Of a stretch of 58,291 nt of DNA, positions 25,402 to 38,683 are shown in pieces; position 1 is the first letter of the stretch, and each line of letters opens with the position of its first letter. The translations under genes were made by a program, and so were the position numbers. Below the pieces are notes generated by a model. The model made no database searches and was not told where the DNA came from. It saw only the letters and a program-made list of their open reading frames with translations. The stretch spans positions 1 through 58,291 of the forward strand of contig JASGMB010000017.1 of assembly GCA_030156665.1 (NCBI GenBank), read 5' to 3'. This stretch comes from Clostridiales bacterium. GTDB lineage: Bacteria; Bacillota; Clostridia; SK-Y3.

Positions 25402-26010
25402 ATGAGTTTGTATAAAGAATTTTCAAAAGGGCTTGTAAAAGATAATCCTGCTTTCGTTCAACTTCTTGGTATGTGTCCTACCCTTGCTGTTACTACTTCA
25501 GTAGTAAATGGTATTGGTATGGGACTTTCGTCGACAGCAGTGTTAATTGGGTCTAACGTTGTAATTTCCTTATTAAGAAAACTAATACCATCTAAGGTTA
25601 GAATTCCAGCGTTTATCGTAATTATTGCAGGTTTTGTAACATTGATTGATATGGCACTTAAAGCATATTTTCCGGATTTGTCAAAGGCTTTAGGGATATT
25701 TATACCTTTAATTGTTGTTAACTGTATCATTCTTGCGAGGGCAGAAGCTTTTGCTTCCAAAAATAGCGTTGCTAAATCTGCTGCCGATGGATTAGGAATG
25801 GGCTTAGGGTTTACACTAGCTTTGATTATCCTCGCAAGTTTAAGAGAGATATTGGGAAATGGAACATTTTTAGGAATGTCGTTATTTGGTGAAGCATTTA
25901 AACCTGCTATCATTATGATTCTTCCTCCTGGAGCTTTCTTAGGCCTTGGAGTAATTTTAGGAACTATGAACTGGTTTGCACAAAGAAAAAAGAGAGGTGA
26001 AGCCAAATGA
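25402..26010 (+). CDS. rnfE: Rnf complex subunit RnfE
   Basis: 202 residues, six helices. Start [28 protein letters not shown] and the mirrored [19 protein letters not shown] are family hallmarks (RnfE/NqrD), including the Cys residues that hold an iron centre between RnfA and RnfE in related complexes. Overlaps rnfA by four bases. Confidence 0.94.
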   Translation: MSLYKEFSKGLVKDNPAFVQLLGMCPTLAVTTSVVNGIGMGLSSTAVLIGSNVVISLLRKLIPSKVRIPAFIVIIAGFVTLIDMALKAYFPDLSKALGIFIPLIVVNCIILARAEAFASKNSVAKSAADGLGMGLGFTLALIILASLREILGNGTFLGMSLFGEAFKPAIIMILPPGAFLGLGVILGTMNWFAQRKKRGEAK

Positions 26011-26588
26011 TTAAAGAACTTATTGTGATTGCGCTAGGGGCGATTTTAATTGAAAACTTCGTATTGGTTAAATTCTTAGGGATTTGTCCCTTCCTTGGTG
26101 TATCTAAGAAGGTAGAAACCGCTTTAGGAATGGGTATGGCCGTTACATTTGTTATGGTGTTGGCTTCACTGATTACCTGGTTAATTCAGACATTTATATT
26201 AGACTATTTCCATATTGAATATTTACAGACCATTGCATTTATCTTGGTCATTGCTTCGCTGGTACAGTTTGTTGAGATGGTGATACAGAAGATGAGTCCT
26301 ACTTTATATCAGGCACTGGGCGTATATTTGCCTCTTATTACCACTAACTGTGCAGTACTAGGAGTAGCAATCTTAAACATACAAAAAGAATTTAATTTTA
26401 TTAACGCAATTGTATATGGTGGAGGTGCTGCGATAGGTTTTACCCTTGCAATTGTCCTATTTGCAGGTGTAAGGGAAAGATTGGAACTTTCGGATATTCC
26501 CAAGCCCTTACAGGGATTTCCTATTGCTTTGATTACTGCAGCACTGCTTTCCATCGCTTTCTTAGGATTCCAGGGATTGAAATTTTAA
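26007..26588 (+). CDS. rnfA: Rnf complex subunit RnfA
   Basis: 193 residues, six helices. [20 protein letters not shown] and [17 protein letters not shown] are the conserved cysteine-containing half-helices of RnfA/NqrE. Paralogous to RnfE. Followed after 82 bases by rnfB; the gap holds short TTGAGAAT repeats. Confidence 0.94.
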   Translation: MIKELIVIALGAILIENFVLVKFLGICPFLGVSKKVETALGMGMAVTFVMVLASLITWLIQTFILDYFHIEYLQTIAFILVIASLVQFVEMVIQKMSPTLYQALGVYLPLITTNCAVLGVAILNIQKEFNFINAIVYGGGAAIGFTLAIVLFAGVRERLELSDIPKPLQGFPIALITAALLSIAFLGFQGLKF

Positions 26589-26646
26589 TTGAGAATGCAG
26601 AATTAATCATTTAAATAATTCTCAATTTTCCATTTTCAATTCTCAA
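26589..26646. repeat. TTGAGAAT short inverted and direct repeats
   Basis: TTGAGAAT (26589-26596) pairs with ATTCTCAA (26618-26625), and AATTCTCAA occurs again at 26638-26646. A related GATTGAGAATTAAG follows rnfC at about 23743. Possible intercistronic hairpin that tunes rnfB mRNA; could be just AT-rich repeat decay. Confidence 0.4.
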
Positions 26647-26670
26647 GTATTTAAAGTGGGGTGAATATGT

Positions 26671-27645
26671 ATGATAAATGAAATAGTTGCTCCAGTGCTA
26701 AGCCTGGGCGGATTGGGGTTAGCGTTTGGTTCATTGCTTGCTTATGCTTCAAAGAAGTTTGCGGTAGAAGTTGATGAAAGAGTACCGAAGGTTACTGAAG
26801 CATTACCGGGAGCAAACTGCGGCGGTTGTGGCTATGCAGGTTGCGGTGCGTTTGCAGTTGCTGTTGTAGAAGGTAGAGCTCCTGTTGACGGATGCCCGGT
26901 TGGTGGTGCAGCTTGTGCCAGTGCTGTTGCTGAGATCATGGGTGTAACTGTGGAACAATCCGAACGAAAAGTTGCAAGAGTGCTTTGCCATGGGACAAAA
27001 GATAAGGCGAGGGAAAAGTATGAGTACTACGGCATTGAAGACTGTGTAGCGGCTTCAAAGCTCGGCGGTGGCGGAAAAAGCTGTGCTTACGGATGTACCG
27101 GGTTGGGAACTTGTGTAAAGGTATGTCAATTTGATGCTATTAAAATAGAAAATGGTGTAGCGGTAGTAGATGCTGAAAAGTGTACTGCTTGTGGTAAATG
27201 TGTAAGTGCATGCCCTAAAAATATCATTGAGCTTGTACCTGAAAGTCAGGCTACCTGGGTAATGTGTAAGTCGAAAGATAAGGGTAAGGATGTAAAAGAA
27301 CATTGTGATGTTGGATGTATCGGATGTAAAATTTGCGAAAAGACATGTAAGTTTGATGCGGTACATGTGATAGATAATATAGCGATTATTGATTATGATA
27401 AATGTGTGAATTGTTCACAATGTGTTGTGAAATGTCCAAAGAAAATCATTCACGGTAAGCCGGAAATTAAAAAGGCATATATCCATGAAGACGCTTGTAT
27501 AGGGTGTACAATTTGCAGCAAACAGTGTAAATTCGATGCAATTGAAGGTGAATTAAAAGCCAAGCACAAAATCATTGAGGAAAAATGTGTGGGCTGTGAA
27601 CAATGCGTTGTGAAATGTCCGAAGAAATGTATTGAAATGAGATAA
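26671..27645 (+). CDS. rnfB: Rnf complex subunit RnfB, multi-cluster
   Basis: 324 residues. One N-terminal helix, then the Fe-S domain GANCGGCGYAGCGAFAVAV with DGCPVGG, then six ferredoxin-type cysteine motifs in a row: CAYGCTGLGTCVKVC, CTACGKCVSACP, CIGCKICEKTC, CVNCSQCVVKCP, CIGCTICSKQC, CVGCEQCVVKCP. That makes about seven [4Fe-4S] clusters. Proteobacterial RnfB is much shorter; the long form fits clostridia and acetogens, where RnfB receives electrons from ferredoxin. Followed by a perfect terminator. Confidence 0.94.
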   Translation: MINEIVAPVLSLGGLGLAFGSLLAYASKKFAVEVDERVPKVTEALPGANCGGCGYAGCGAFAVAVVEGRAPVDGCPVGGAACASAVAEIMGVTVEQSERKVARVLCHGTKDKAREKYEYYGIEDCVAASKLGGGGKSCAYGCTGLGTCVKVCQFDAIKIENGVAVVDAEKCTACGKCVSACPKNIIELVPESQATWVMCKSKDKGKDVKEHCDVGCIGCKICEKTCKFDAVHVIDNIAIIDYDKCVNCSQCVVKCPKKIIHGKPEIKKAYIHEDACIGCTICSKQCKFDAIEGELKAKHKIIEEKCVGCEQCVVKCPKKCIEMR

Positions 27646-27657
27646 GAAATATAATAG

Positions 27658-27703
27658 TATAAAATAAAGGAAAATGTAGGATTACATTTTCCTTTATTTT
27701 ATA
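27658..27703 (+). terminator. Terminator of the rnf operon
   Basis: TAAAATAAAGGAAAATGT (27660-27677) pairs perfectly with ACATTTTCCTTTATTTTA around loop AGGATT; two more pairs extend the stem. T-rich after the stem. Confidence 0.9.
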
Positions 27704-27725
27704 TATATTTTAGGAAATACTATAA

Positions 27726-27820
27726 TTAACCAACTTTAAAACTAAATATTATGATTTAAAGTTGGTTAATTTCATCGATAACTACATTAATTTATTTTAA
27801 ATTTAGATATTGGTTATCGA
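27726..27820 (+). repeat. Repeat A, copy 3, fused to a truncated gene
   Basis: Full left hairpin (TTAACCAACTTTAAA/TTTAAAGTTGGTTAA) and the second arm pair ATCGATAAC/GTTATCGA. The left flank is the usual CTATAAT. The right end runs directly into coding sequence of the pyrophosphatase, with no flanking duplication, suggesting a deletion at this side. Confidence 0.85.
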
Positions 27821-29460
27821 AAAATCCGGATAGTGATTCAATATGTGCCAGTATAGGTTATGCAGCGTTCAAGAAGAAGTTAGGACATGATCATTATATT
27901 CCTTGCAGAATAGGAGAAATTAATGATGAGACAAGATACATATTAGATTATTTTAAGATAGAGACTCCAAGATTTATTGAGAATGTAAAGCCGCAGGTAT
28001 CGGACATGGAATATTATCCCGTAGATATTATTCCTGAAGATATGTCTATTAAAGAAGCATGGGAAATTATCAGGGATAAAGGTCATACTTTACTGCCGGT
28101 AAGCGATGAAAGCGGTTTATTCAAAGGTATTGTGTCTGTAAGTGATATTACACAGACATATATGTCTTTGATGGGCAATGATTTTTTGGAAAAATATAAC
28201 GTTAACATAAAATCTATTGTTGAAAATTTAGGTTCGCGTATCTTATATGGTCAAGAATTACTTGATCATACTGCGGGAAAGCTTTGTATCTATCATAATA
28301 TCACATGGAACGATGCAGTATCCATTAAACATAATGATATTATTCTGGTAGCAGGAAATATAAGCAGCGTAATAGAAAGTATGGAATATGCGTCTAATTA
28401 TATATTTGTAGTGGGTAATTTAAAGGACAAAGATGAGGATGTATTGGCGCAATATGCTAAAATTAAGCATAAAGCGATTATACAGGTAGGTTATGATTTA
28501 TTATCGGTGATCCGGTTGATAAGTCAGTGTATTTCTGTAAAAGAAATCATGAAAACGAAAAAGATCATACATTTTCATGAAAATGAATATATTGATGAAA
28601 TAAGAGACATTATGATTGAATCGAGACATCGATATTTCCCGGTTATAGATTATAATGGAAAGGCTGTTGGCACTATATCCAGAAAACAGCTCTTAACTTA
28701 CCGAAAGAAAAAAGTTGTACTGATAGACCACAATGAGATGAGCCAAACAGTTAAAGGAATCGACCAAGCGGAAATATTAGAGATCCTCGACCATCATCGG
28801 TTAGGAGATATACAAACGAGGAATCCGATTTTTGTTAGAAATCTTCCTGTGGGTAGTTCATCCACCATTATTGCCAATATGTATTTTGAAAAAAAATTGC
28901 AGCCAGACAAAGACATTGCAGGAATTTTATGTGCTGCAATTATTTCGGATACCCTACTATTTAAATCTCCTACCTGTACCGAGATAGATGTAGATACTGC
29001 ACAAAAGCTGGCTGAAATAGCCGGAATAGATATAAAAACTTTTGGGTATGAAATGCTTAAAGCCGGTGCATCTATCGTAAAGAAAACACCCAAAGAAATA
29101 TTGCTCAATGATATTAAAGAATACAATTTGGGAAAGTATAAGTTTAGTATATCTCAAATTAATACAATGGATTTAAATGAATTAGATGGCAAGAGAGAGC
29201 AGTTAAGAGAAATTATGAAGGAAAAAGCGGAAAATGAAAAATATGACGCAGTAATATTAATCGTTACTGATTTGTTAAAACAGGGATCTGAATTGATTTG
29301 CGAAGGCCCGGAAACAGACAGGGTAAAAATGGCCTTTGGAATGAATGAGGACTTGAGAGATGAAACCAAGGGCATGGGTAATCAACCTATTTTTTTACAG
29401 GGAGTGGTATCACGGAAAAAACAGATTATTCCGCGGCTCGCAATGAATATTGATATTTAA
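27820..29460 (+). pseudogene. ppaC: Mn-dependent inorganic pyrophosphatase (CBS-DRTGG type), 5' truncated
   Basis: DHH-family pyrophosphatase with regulatory domains. Coding similarity starts at KNPDSDSICASIGYAAFKKK, the first active-site motif, right at the edge of repeat A. The normal first 8-10 codons, which hold the start and the metal-binding His of the GH(K/Q)NPDSD motif, are missing. Next come two CBS domains (VDIIPEDMSIKEAWEI; FHENEYIDEIRDIMI) around a DRTGG domain, then VVLIDHNEMSQ and EILDHHRLGD (DHH motif) and the C-terminal DHHA2 domain. The frame stays open back to 27760 inside repeat A but has no ATG, GTG or TTG there. The first ATG (28006) would lose the NPDSDS motif. Likely inactive unless a rare start is used. 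Confidence 0.8.
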
Positions 29461-29671
29461 AAATACTTTTAGTTGTATAAAGTAAAAGGTAATACAAGAT
29501 TCAAAAATTGCCATAAAAAACTTGAAGGAATTTGCGTTTTTATGTCGAATTATATTGTATAATCAATTAGTCATAATCTTTTAATATAACATTCAACCTA
29601 ATATTATGAATTGTTGCATGAATGAAAAAAGAATTGTAGAAATAAATCGAATAAGGATTGTAGGGTGAATT

Positions 29672-30943
29672 ATGATAGATAAAATCATTGCGTTTGTAAA
29701 AAAATATAAAATATATTTTATTTCCGGCGGGCTGGTCATGGCAATTATATTATTTTCCTATCTCAGTATTGGGCGAATAAGTGATAGATATTTTTCCAAA
29801 GAGGAGAATCCAGATACTAAAACCAATAAAAAACAAGCAGAAAAGTATGAAAATATTGCTATGGCATTGGATCAATATATTAACCAGCCCCATATCAATT
29901 GGGGCCTATATCTGGAACCTGTAAAAGTAAAAGGAATATATGTTTCGGGATGGATTGCAGGAACAAAGCATCGCTTTAACCAACTAGTGGAGTTGGTGAA
30001 CACGACTGAGCTTAATGCGATGGTCATCGATGTCAAAGAAGATAAGGGTAAACTTACCTATAACTCTAATGTAGCGTTAGCAAAAGAAGTGGGTGCACCC
30101 GTTAACATGGTGGGGGATATAGAGCAGTTAATGCTCACATTAAAACAAAATAATATCTTTCCAATCGCAAGAATTGTTGCTTTTAAGGATCCGGTAGTAG
30201 GAGAAAAACGACCGGATTTAGCAATAAAGTCAAAAAATGGTGGTTTGTGGAGAGACAATAAAGGTTTTACATGGTTAAATCCATATAATAAAGCTACATG
30301 GGATTACCTGATTGATATATCAAAAGAAGCTGTGCAATTAGGGTTTAGGGAAATCCAATTTGACTATGTACGTTTTCCTACCGATGGAAATGTTAAAATG
30401 ATTGATTATGGAGAATTTGAAAAAACCAAAACAAAGGCCGAGGCAATATCCGAATTTTTAGCCTATGCTAAAAAGGAATTAGGACCGCTAGGGGTAGACG
30501 TATCGGCAGATATTTTCGGCATTGTACCCATTGTAGCGGGAGACTACGAAGGCATTGGCCAGGACCTTGAAATGGTATCAAAAGACATTGACTATATATG
30601 TCCGATGGTATATCCATCCCACTATGCTAATATAGCTCAAAACGGTGTCGGACAAAGAATTAATAATATATTATATAAATATCCTGATTTGGAACCGTAT
30701 GGGGTTGTGTATAATACCTTAGTACCTGCTAAAGAAAGAGTAACCAGTAGCAAAGGAAAAGCAAAAATCAGGCCTTGGCTGCAAGACTTCACAGCACCTT
30801 ACCTTGGAAAAGGAAATTATCAGGTGTATGGTGGCAAACAGGTAAGAGAGCAGATACAAGCCACTTATGATGCAGGTTTAGAGGAATGGTTACTCTGGAA
30901 CCCGAGTAATCGATATTCTGAAGATGGACTATTAAAAGAATAA
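29672..30943 (+). CDS. Membrane-anchored putative glycoside hydrolase (DUF4015)
   Basis: 423 residues. A short basic N-terminus and one helix at about 13-33 anchor it outside the cell. The catalytic-like TIM barrel starts VKGIYVSGWIAGTKHRFNQL and continues with NAMVIDVKEDKGKLTY, PIARIVAFKDPVV, FTWLNPYNKATWDYLI, GFREIQFDYVRFPTDG, DVSADIFGIVP and YICPMVYPSHYA. These are hallmarks of the DUF4015 family, classed with glycoside hydrolases; Asp residues at strand ends could be catalytic, and the substrate is unknown. Monocistronic with its own terminator. Confidence 0.85.
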   Translation: MIDKIIAFVKKYKIYFISGGLVMAIILFSYLSIGRISDRYFSKEENPDTKTNKKQAEKYENIAMALDQYINQPHINWGLYLEPVKVKGIYVSGWIAGTKHRFNQLVELVNTTELNAMVIDVKEDKGKLTYNSNVALAKEVGAPVNMVGDIEQLMLTLKQNNIFPIARIVAFKDPVVGEKRPDLAIKSKNGGLWRDNKGFTWLNPYNKATWDYLIDISKEAVQLGFREIQFDYVRFPTDGNVKMIDYGEFEKTKTKAEAISEFLAYAKKELGPLGVDVSADIFGIVPIVAGDYEGIGQDLEMVSKDIDYICPMVYPSHYANIAQNGVGQRINNILYKYPDLEPYGVVYNTLVPAKERVTSSKGKAKIRPWLQDFTAPYLGKGNYQVYGGKQVREQIQATYDAGLEEWLLWNPSNRYSEDGLLKE

Positions 30944-30956
30944 CAATAGCTATAGA

Positions 30957-30986
30957 GAAATCACCACGTTCTGGTGGTTTCTTTTA
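30957..30986 (+). terminator. Rho-independent terminator
   Basis: GAAATCACCA-CGTTC-TGGTGGTTTC stem of 10 pairs (one G-T) followed by TTTTATT. Confidence 0.8.
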
Positions 30987-31008
30987 TTATGGAGCGAAGC
31001 GTAATATC

Positions 31009-31071
31009 AAGACAATCCACCTTAGCCTTTTGTGCCGAAAGGCACATCAATTTGCCGAAGACGATTGTCTT
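31009..31071 (-). repeat. Repeat C, copy 2 (inverted)
   Basis: AAGACAATCC...GATTGTCTT, inner hairpin TGTGCC-GAAA-GGCACA; about 90 percent like the copy at 12880-12943 by eye, including the outer flank AATATC. Directly abuts repeat D/G. Confidence 0.8.
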
Positions 31072-31073
31072 AT

Positions 31074-31192
31074 AAAAGAATCTTCAATTCTAAACCCCGG
31101 GCATAAAGCCCGAGGTATTTTGTAAGGTAGATTCTTTTGAAACTTTATGCGGCATTTATCCTGACCTATAAAGGGTCAGGATAAATGCCGCA
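31074..31192 (-). repeat. Repeat D/G, copy 2 (inverted)
   Basis: AAAAGAATC...GATTCTTTT with inner CCCGGGC-ATAAA-GCCCGAG, then GAAACTTTA and the long hairpin TGCGGCATTTATCCTGACC against GGGTCAGGATAAATGCCGCA, nearly perfect over 19 pairs. Confidence 0.85.
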
Positions 31193-31310
31193 GTCGTTAT
31201 AAAAATATTAATTGTCTAAATAATAGGCATAAACCATATCTGAATAATGGAAATAAACATTTTTATAATATTTGAACAGATGTTAATCTTTTCACAAATA
31301 ACATCTATGC

Positions 31311-31339
31311 TTGCAAAGTTTTCAAATATAAGGTATATT
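31311..31339 (+). promoter_or_regulatory. Promoter of nfnAB
   Basis: TTGCAA (31311-31316), 17-base spacer, TATATT (31334-31339). It leaves a leader of about 125 bases. Confidence 0.6.
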
Positions 31340-31471
31340 ATATATAATTAAAAAAACAGCATAAATAGCTTTATGTATATGTTTGTTTAGTATTATTGCA
31401 AAAAATAAAGCAATAAATTTTTGCAGGGATTTTGGGGTATTCTTGCATTTTAATATTTAGGGAGGGTCAAA

Positions 31472-33704
<2,233 letters not shown>

Positions 33705-33762
33705 TGAGATAATCCAAATATAAGAAAAGCAATAAAAAGAAAAAATTTATGGAAATTAATGA

Positions 33763-33798
33763 AATATCCGAGATTTTAATATCCCGGATATTTTTTTT
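33763..33798 (+). terminator. Terminator of nfnAB
   Basis: AATATCCG and CGGATATT pair (8 bases) around a 14-base loop, followed by T6. The remaining gap to gdhA (to 34137) holds a promoter at 33935 and AT-rich leader; nothing else recognised. Confidence 0.6.
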
Positions 33799-33934
33799 GG
33801 AAAAGTATGCCTAATACATGGATTTTGCAATTTTTATTGCATTTATTGCAAGTCTCAATCAAAAAAAAGCAAAAAACATGTATATGTATACAATGTACGG
33901 CGTATAAATCCTTTAAATACAGCAAATTAAAACG

Positions 33935-33964
33935 TTGACACCTTTTTAGTTTATTTAATATTAT
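33935..33964 (+). promoter_or_regulatory. Probable promoter of gdhA
   Basis: Perfect TTGACA (33935-33940) with TATTAT at 33959-33964, 18-base spacer. It implies a leader of about 170 bases before the ATG at 34138. Confidence 0.5.
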
Positions 33965-34125
33965 AAAAGCGATTTTGAAATTTTAATTAAAACCTATTGC
34001 AAAATAAGAGAAAGTAAAATATAATTATAAGTAAAGTTTTGGCATGTCTATATATTAAACATATGGACTTTGATGTGCTCGTTTGGGGAATCGGGTACAA
34101 TCAAGAGCCAACAAAATAATAATAG

Positions 34126-35487
<1,362 letters not shown>

Positions 35488-35517
35488 TATAGATTTACAA
35501 AAATTAGAGTACAATCA

Positions 35518-35548
35518 GCGGTGAGGACATTACCTCATCGCTTTTTTG
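35518..35548 (+). terminator. Terminator of gdhA
   Basis: GCGGTGAGG-ACATTA-CCTCATCGC, 9 pairs with one G-T, followed by six T. A second T-tailed hairpin (AAGCTTGC...GCAAGCTT at about 35577-35622) follows. Confidence 0.8.
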
Positions 35549-35731
35549 CACAACGGAGTGCATTAGGTACGCGATGAAGCTTGCATAGTAAAACTTTCAT
35601 GGTTTTCTTGGCAAGCTTTTTTTAATGTATGAGAATGGTAGATGATATGGCAATGCAAGTTTGCATGCAGCGTATATCTTCAATAATTTGAAGATAATTT
35701 TCATTTATCATGGGAAAGGTTGATGCTGTTT

Positions 35732-36079
35732 ATGCAACAAGAAAAGCAGAGGATGATACAGGAGTATGTTCCTGGAAAACAGGTAACATTAGCCCATTTA
35801 ATTGCCAATCCGCAGAAATGCATATATAAAAAGCTCGGATTTTCCGAGCAGTATAATGAAGCAATAGGAATATTAACCATTACACCAAGTGAAGGGGCGA
35901 TTATTGCAGCAGATGTTGCTACGAAATCAGCCGGCGTGGAAATTGGTTTTGTGGATAGGTTTAGCGGTTCAGTTGTGCTGGTTGGAGATGTATCAAGTGT
36001 GGAATCGGCGTTAAAGGAAGTGTTAAATGTACTATCAAATGTACTAGGCTTTACTGCTTCTAAGTTAACACGATCTTAG
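35732..36079 (+). CDS. eutS: BMC shell protein EutS
   Basis: About 116 residues, circularly permuted BMC-domain hexamer. [21 protein letters not shown] and [20 protein letters not shown] are diagnostic of EutS/PduU. ATG at 35732 gives the usual start; TTG 35720 and ATG 35723 are possible because GGGAAAGG is closer to them. First gene of the eut cluster. The bent EutS hexamer sits at shell edges in known compartments. Confidence 0.9.
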   Translation: MQQEKQRMIQEYVPGKQVTLAHLIANPQKCIYKKLGFSEQYNEAIGILTITPSEGAIIAADVATKSAGVEIGFVDRFSGSVVLVGDVSSVESALKEVLNVLSNVLGFTASKLTRS

Positions 36080-36091
36080 GAGTGGTATGAT

Positions 36092-36514
36092 GTGAAAAAG
36101 ATTATTTTGATAGGAAGAACCGGTAGCGGAAAAACAACTCTTATGCAGGCTATAAACAATCTATCCAAGGAGTATAAAAAAACCCAGGCAATTGAATATT
36201 TTGATAGTGTTTTGGATACGCCGGGTGAATATATAGAAAATAAAAGATATTATAATGCTTTAATCGTTTCGTCATATGATTGTGATGTTATAGGATTAGT
36301 GCATGACTGCACTGATGAAGAATGTATTTTTCCTCCCAATTTCGCATTTATTTTTGCTAAACCAGTAATAGGGATTATCACTAAAATAGACTGTGCTAAT
36401 AGAAATATCCATTGGTCGGAAAATTGTTTAAAAAGAGCAGGAGCAGGCAATATTTTTGAAATTAGTGCGATGAACGGTACAGGCTTGAATGAGCTTAAGG
36501 TTTTTTTAGCTTAA
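36092..36514 (+). CDS. eutP: EutP/PduV-type GTPase
   Basis: 140 residues. P-loop LIGRTGSGKTTLMQAI, DTPGEYIENKRYYNALI (switch II), GIITKIDCA (NKxD-like) and ISAMNGTGLNEL. The family is linked to compartment positioning or acetate metabolism; exact role unclear. GTG start 12 bases after eutS, behind TTAGGAGTGG. Confidence 0.88.
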   Translation: MKKIILIGRTGSGKTTLMQAINNLSKEYKKTQAIEYFDSVLDTPGEYIENKRYYNALIVSSYDCDVIGLVHDCTDEECIFPPNFAFIFAKPVIGIITKIDCANRNIHWSENCLKRAGAGNIFEISAMNGTGLNELKVFLA

Positions 36515-36654
36515 ACTGATTTTTAGATATTGTCTGGCAATCTTAACATAAAAATAAACTTTTTTAAAATAAATATTCATTTTAAAAATATATTTAACAG
36601 TTTCAGAATAAAATGGTTATAGTAAAGATTTGTACTATAAAGGAGAGGAAAAAG

Positions 36655-37224
36655 ATGAAGAGGAAAATAGTAATAGCCGACGATGAGCCTATTACTAGAA
36701 TGGACATTAGCGAAATTCTTGAAGAAGCCGGCTACGACGTTGTAGGTAAGGCTTCTGACGGGTTCGATGCGATTGAACTGTGTCGCAAATTCAACCCGGA
36801 TGTTATTCTGATGGATGTAAAAATGCCCTTACTTAACGGTTTAAAGGCTACCAAAGTAATCAAAGAAGAAAAACTGGCAAAATGTGTGGTATTGCTAACT
36901 GCTTACAGTGGGCAGGAATTTGTTCAACAGGCCAAAGAATTAAAAGTGATGGGGTACCTTGTAAAACCTATCAATGAAAAAATTCTTTTACCAACTATAG
37001 AAGTAGCAATTTCTAAAAGTGAAGAAATTGAAAAAATGAAAGAAGATATCAAAAAAGCGGAAGAAAAGCTGGAAGCTAGAAAACTGATAGAAAGGGCAAA
37101 AGGGATCTTAATCAGAAAACACGGAATATCGGAAGAGGATGCCTATAACAAAATCAGAAAATTAAGTATGGAAAAAAGATGCTCGATGAGAAATATTGCA
37201 AATGTGATTATACTCAATGAATAG
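36655..37224 (+). CDS. eutV: Response regulator EutV with ANTAR RNA-binding domain
   Basis: 189 residues. Receiver domain: VIADDEPITRMDISEIL, phosphoacceptor in PDVILMDVKMP, KPINEK. C-terminal ANTAR domain: ARKLIERAKGILIRKHGISE and MRNIANVII, which binds paired hexaloop RNA hairpins and prevents terminator formation. ATG at 36655 is placed just after GGAGAGG. Its target is visible before eutA (38684-38766). Confidence 0.93.
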   Translation: MKRKIVIADDEPITRMDISEILEEAGYDVVGKASDGFDAIELCRKFNPDVILMDVKMPLLNGLKATKVIKEEKLAKCVVLLTAYSGQEFVQQAKELKVMGYLVKPINEKILLPTIEVAISKSEEIEKMKEDIKKAEEKLEARKLIERAKGILIRKHGISEEDAYNKIRKLSMEKRCSMRNIANVIILNE

Positions 37225-37266
37225 TTTTAAGTTGAACATCTATTTAAAGATTATGGGAGGATACCA

Positions 37267-38676
37267 ATGTTAAAAGATTTGTGTATGGCATATACCGATT
37301 TGTCTCCTTCGGATATTCAAAAACTTCAAAAGATAGAAGAATTTCTTCCTATTATTGCGGATGTAGTAAGAGCTGATGTGTTTATAGACTGTTCAACTGA
37401 AGATAAGAATAAAGCGATAGTGGTAGCGGAGGCAAAACCCAATACCTGTGAATCAATGTACGAATATTCGGTCGTCGGAAAATTTGCATTTAGAGAAAAT
37501 GAACCGGCTGCTCTAAGAACTTTGGAAATTGGAATGCCGACAAGGGATTTAAAAGCGATTACACAAGAAAATAAAACGGTCCGGCAGAATACAGTACCTA
37601 TTAAAAATGAGATAGGAAAAGTCATTGGTGTACTGATTACAGAACAGGATATTACAAAACATTTAAAAAGAGATTGGCAGATGGAATTTTTATCACAAAC
37701 CACAGAACAGCTGACGGAAACGATTTTGTCTTTTAAAGGTAATGAGAATATCATCACTCATCATATTAACGAAGCCATTATTATTTTTAATAGGAAGGGC
37801 GTAGCCACTTATGCAAACCCGGGTGCTGTAGAACTGTTTGAAAAATTAGGCTATAAAGACGGCATTGTAGGTATGCATTTTGATAATCTTGTCCTGGACG
37901 GAACGGCATTTGAAAAGATCATTAAAGACCTTTCCTCCGAAGTAGTAGAAGTTGCAATTGGAAATTTATCTTTACGGGTCAGATATGCAGCGATGAGACA
38001 AAAGAATATTGTAGTTGGTGTTAGCATGCTTATCAAGGATATTACTGAGGAGAGAGAAAAAGAAAAAGAATTAATTTTAAAATCGGTTGCAATAAAAGAG
38101 ATTCATCATAGGGTTAAAAATAATCTTCAAACCATCGCAAGCCTTTTGCGGCTACAGTCAAGGCGTATTGACACCGAATTGGCAAAAAAGGCTTTTAATG
38201 AAAGTATAAGCAGGATACTAAGCATTGCAGTTACGCATGAATTGCTGGCACAAAAAGGTGTTGACGATGTAGATATAAAGACAATATTATCAAAAATTAA
38301 AGACAATACGATACATTATGGACTTCCGCCTGATAAGGATATTAGAGTATCCATAAAAGGAGATAGTTTTATCGTAAACTCTGATAAAGCCACTTCCATT
38401 GCTCTTGTTATCAACGAACTTCTACAGAATTGTTTAAAACACGCTTTTAAAGGTAAAGATAGAGGACTTATAGATGTTTGCATACAAAAAGGAAGTTTAT
38501 ATTCCAGTATATCGGTAATTGATGACGGAAACGGCTTCGATGTAGAAGCTGTTGAAAATGATAGTTTGGGATGGAATATAGTAAAAAGAATTGTTGAGGA
38601 TAAGTTGAGTGGGCATCTCAACATAGAGTCTGATCAAAACGGAACAAAAATTATGTTTGATTTTAAAAATGAATAA
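37267..38676 (+). CDS. eutW: Sensor histidine kinase EutW
   Basis: 469 residues, soluble. N-terminal EutW sensor (H_kinase_N type) up to about 150, a PAS-like domain (IIIFNRKGVATYANPGAVEL), then HisKA_2 with IKEIHHRVKNNLQTIASLLR carrying the phospho-His, and HATPase (VINELLQNCLKHAFKGKDRG, DDGNGF). Senses ethanolamine in known systems and phosphorylates EutV. GGGAGG ribosome site. Confidence 0.93.
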   Translation: MLKDLCMAYTDLSPSDIQKLQKIEEFLPIIADVVRADVFIDCSTEDKNKAIVVAEAKPNTCESMYEYSVVGKFAFRENEPAALRTLEIGMPTRDLKAITQENKTVRQNTVPIKNEIGKVIGVLITEQDITKHLKRDWQMEFLSQTTEQLTETILSFKGNENIITHHINEAIIIFNRKGVATYANPGAVELFEKLGYKDGIVGMHFDNLVLDGTAFEKIIKDLSSEVVEVAIGNLSLRVRYAAMRQKNIVVGVSMLIKDITEEREKEKELILKSVAIKEIHHRVKNNLQTIASLLRLQSRRIDTELAKKAFNESISRILSIAVTHELLAQKGVDDVDIKTILSKIKDNTIHYGLPPDKDIRVSIKGDSFIVNSDKATSIALVINELLQNCLKHAFKGKDRGLIDVCIQKGSLYSSISVIDDGNGFDVEAVENDSLGWNIVKRIVEDKLSGHLNIESDQNGTKIMFDFKNE

Positions 38677-38683
38677 AAGTACC

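Larger units (their letters stand above)
30944..31471. other. Repeat-filled intergenic region before nfnA
   Basis: 528 bases holding a terminator (30957-30986), repeat C reversed (31009-31071), repeat D/G reversed (31074-31192) and the nfnA promoter (31311-31339). No frame with coding character. Confidence 0.65.

Noticed and set aside
25458-26006. 182-codon - strand frame opposite rnfE
   Set aside because: Mirror of the rnfE coding frame with no independent start signal or domain.
31009-31192. CRISPR-like appearance of tandem hairpins
   Set aside because: Only two different palindromes side by side, no regular repeat-spacer pattern and no cas genes.
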